From positions 1 to 40,866 of the forward strand of contig DATGEL010000123.1 in assembly GCA_035310145.1 (NCBI GenBank): a stretch of DNA of 40,866 nucleotides. The letters run 5' to 3'. This DNA is from Dehalococcoidia bacterium (lineage in GTDB: Bacteria > Chloroflexota > Dehalococcoidia > CAUJGQ01). Position 1 is the stretch's first letter. Every line of letters begins with the position of its first letter. The notes beneath the pieces are model-generated. The model worked only from the letters and a program-made list of their open reading frames with translations. It did no database searches and was not told the DNA's origin. The translations under genes were made by a program, and so were the position numbers. Of this stretch, positions 40,732-40,866 are shown one piece after another.

Positions 40732-40866
40732 ATGCCAGTCGAATTCGTGGGGATGATCGGGACGCGGCCGGCGTCCGAAACGCACGGCGCCGCCGTCTCG
40801 ATTATCGGCGGTTCGGTCGATCGTGACTTCGTACGCGACTTCTCCCGCGCCCACGAAGACGCCGGC
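40732..40866 (+). CDS. LLM-class flavin monooxygenase, SsuD-like, N-terminal part
   Basis: The visible 45 codons read MPVEFVGMIGTRPASETHGA, then VSIIGGSVDRDFVRDFSRAH and EDAG. This is how alkanesulfonate-monooxygenase-like (SsuD-type) LLM proteins begin. GGAGGAAGG sits just upstream of ATG 40732. The gene runs off the right edge. It is 51 bases downstream of the acyl-CoA-dehydrogenase-like gene and probably in the same operon, which supports an organosulfur or sulfonate function. Confidence 0.75.
   Translation, partial: MPVEFVGMIGTRPASETHGAAVSIIGGSVDRDFVRDFSRAHEDAG

Overview
The window is a GC-rich (about two-thirds G+C by eye) bacterial chromosomal segment with tightly packed genes, frequent 4-base ATGA/GTGA overlaps and several GTG starts. 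Its content fits a soil or aquatic member of the Chloroflexota, with an actinobacterium as the main alternative: LLM-class (F420 or flavin) oxidoreductases, a deazaflavin-type quinone reductase, family III CoA-transferases, tandem SDRs, acyl-CoA dehydrogenases and an SCP-x-like thiolase. That assignment is an inference from gene families; there is no rRNA or other marker gene here.

Region 1 (1-7.5 kb) is accessory and damaged. It opens with the terminus of an IS3-family element (OrfA running off the left edge). Next is a 500-bp non-coding stretch holding the 5' half of a tRNA-Gly(UCC), a 15-bp direct repeat and a 12-bp inverted repeat. Then come an HD-GYP/LuxR regulator, an alpha/beta hydrolase, a truncated methyltransferase and a nitronate monooxygenase. 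From 4.76 to 7.46 kb an IS3-type orfB is split by a 1,923-bp element (5053-6975). That element has 23-bp imperfect inverted ends, flanking GA dinucleotides and a large serine recombinase carrying one in-frame TAG. Removing the element with one GA rebuilds the first catalytic Asp of the DDE transposase. This looks like a minimal serine-integrase element caught in its attB site, and it is the most interesting object in the window.

Region 2 (7.5-14.5 kb) holds ordinary chromosomal genes: an F420-type LLM oxidoreductase, a lipoprotein coupled to a threonine aldolase, CcdA, a frameshifted carboxymuconolactone decarboxylase-like gene, a methyltransferase preceded by a 13-bp triplet repeat, and small proteins of unknown role.

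Region 3 (14.5-20.7 kb) is an acyl-CoA catabolic cluster: two coupled family III CoA-transferases, two tandem SDR paralogues that both carry Gln where the catalytic Lys is expected, and an acyl-CoA dehydrogenase. A deazaflavin-dependent reductase sits divergently.

Region 4 (20.9-25.1 kb) is a pstSCAB phosphate transporter operon, read leftwards, with three 11-bp-period direct repeats upstream of pstS that look like a PHO box. No phoU or phoBR genes lie here.

Region 5 (25.1-40.9 kb) carries a PerM/AI-2E permease, an epoxide hydrolase, a small zinc-ribbon protein with a palindromic operator and a strong terminator, and an SCP-x-type thiolase. It continues with a tail-to-tail DUF5615/DUF433 pair, a molybdopterin oxidoreductase and a 1,283-residue PAS-GAF3-PAS-GGDEF-EAL protein whose EAL domain has lost its metal ligands. 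The right end is a flavin-monooxygenase cluster (LLM oxidoreductase, hydrolase, FMN reductase, acyl-CoA-dehydrogenase-like enzyme, SsuD-like LLM start) arranged around a small palindromic intergenic region.
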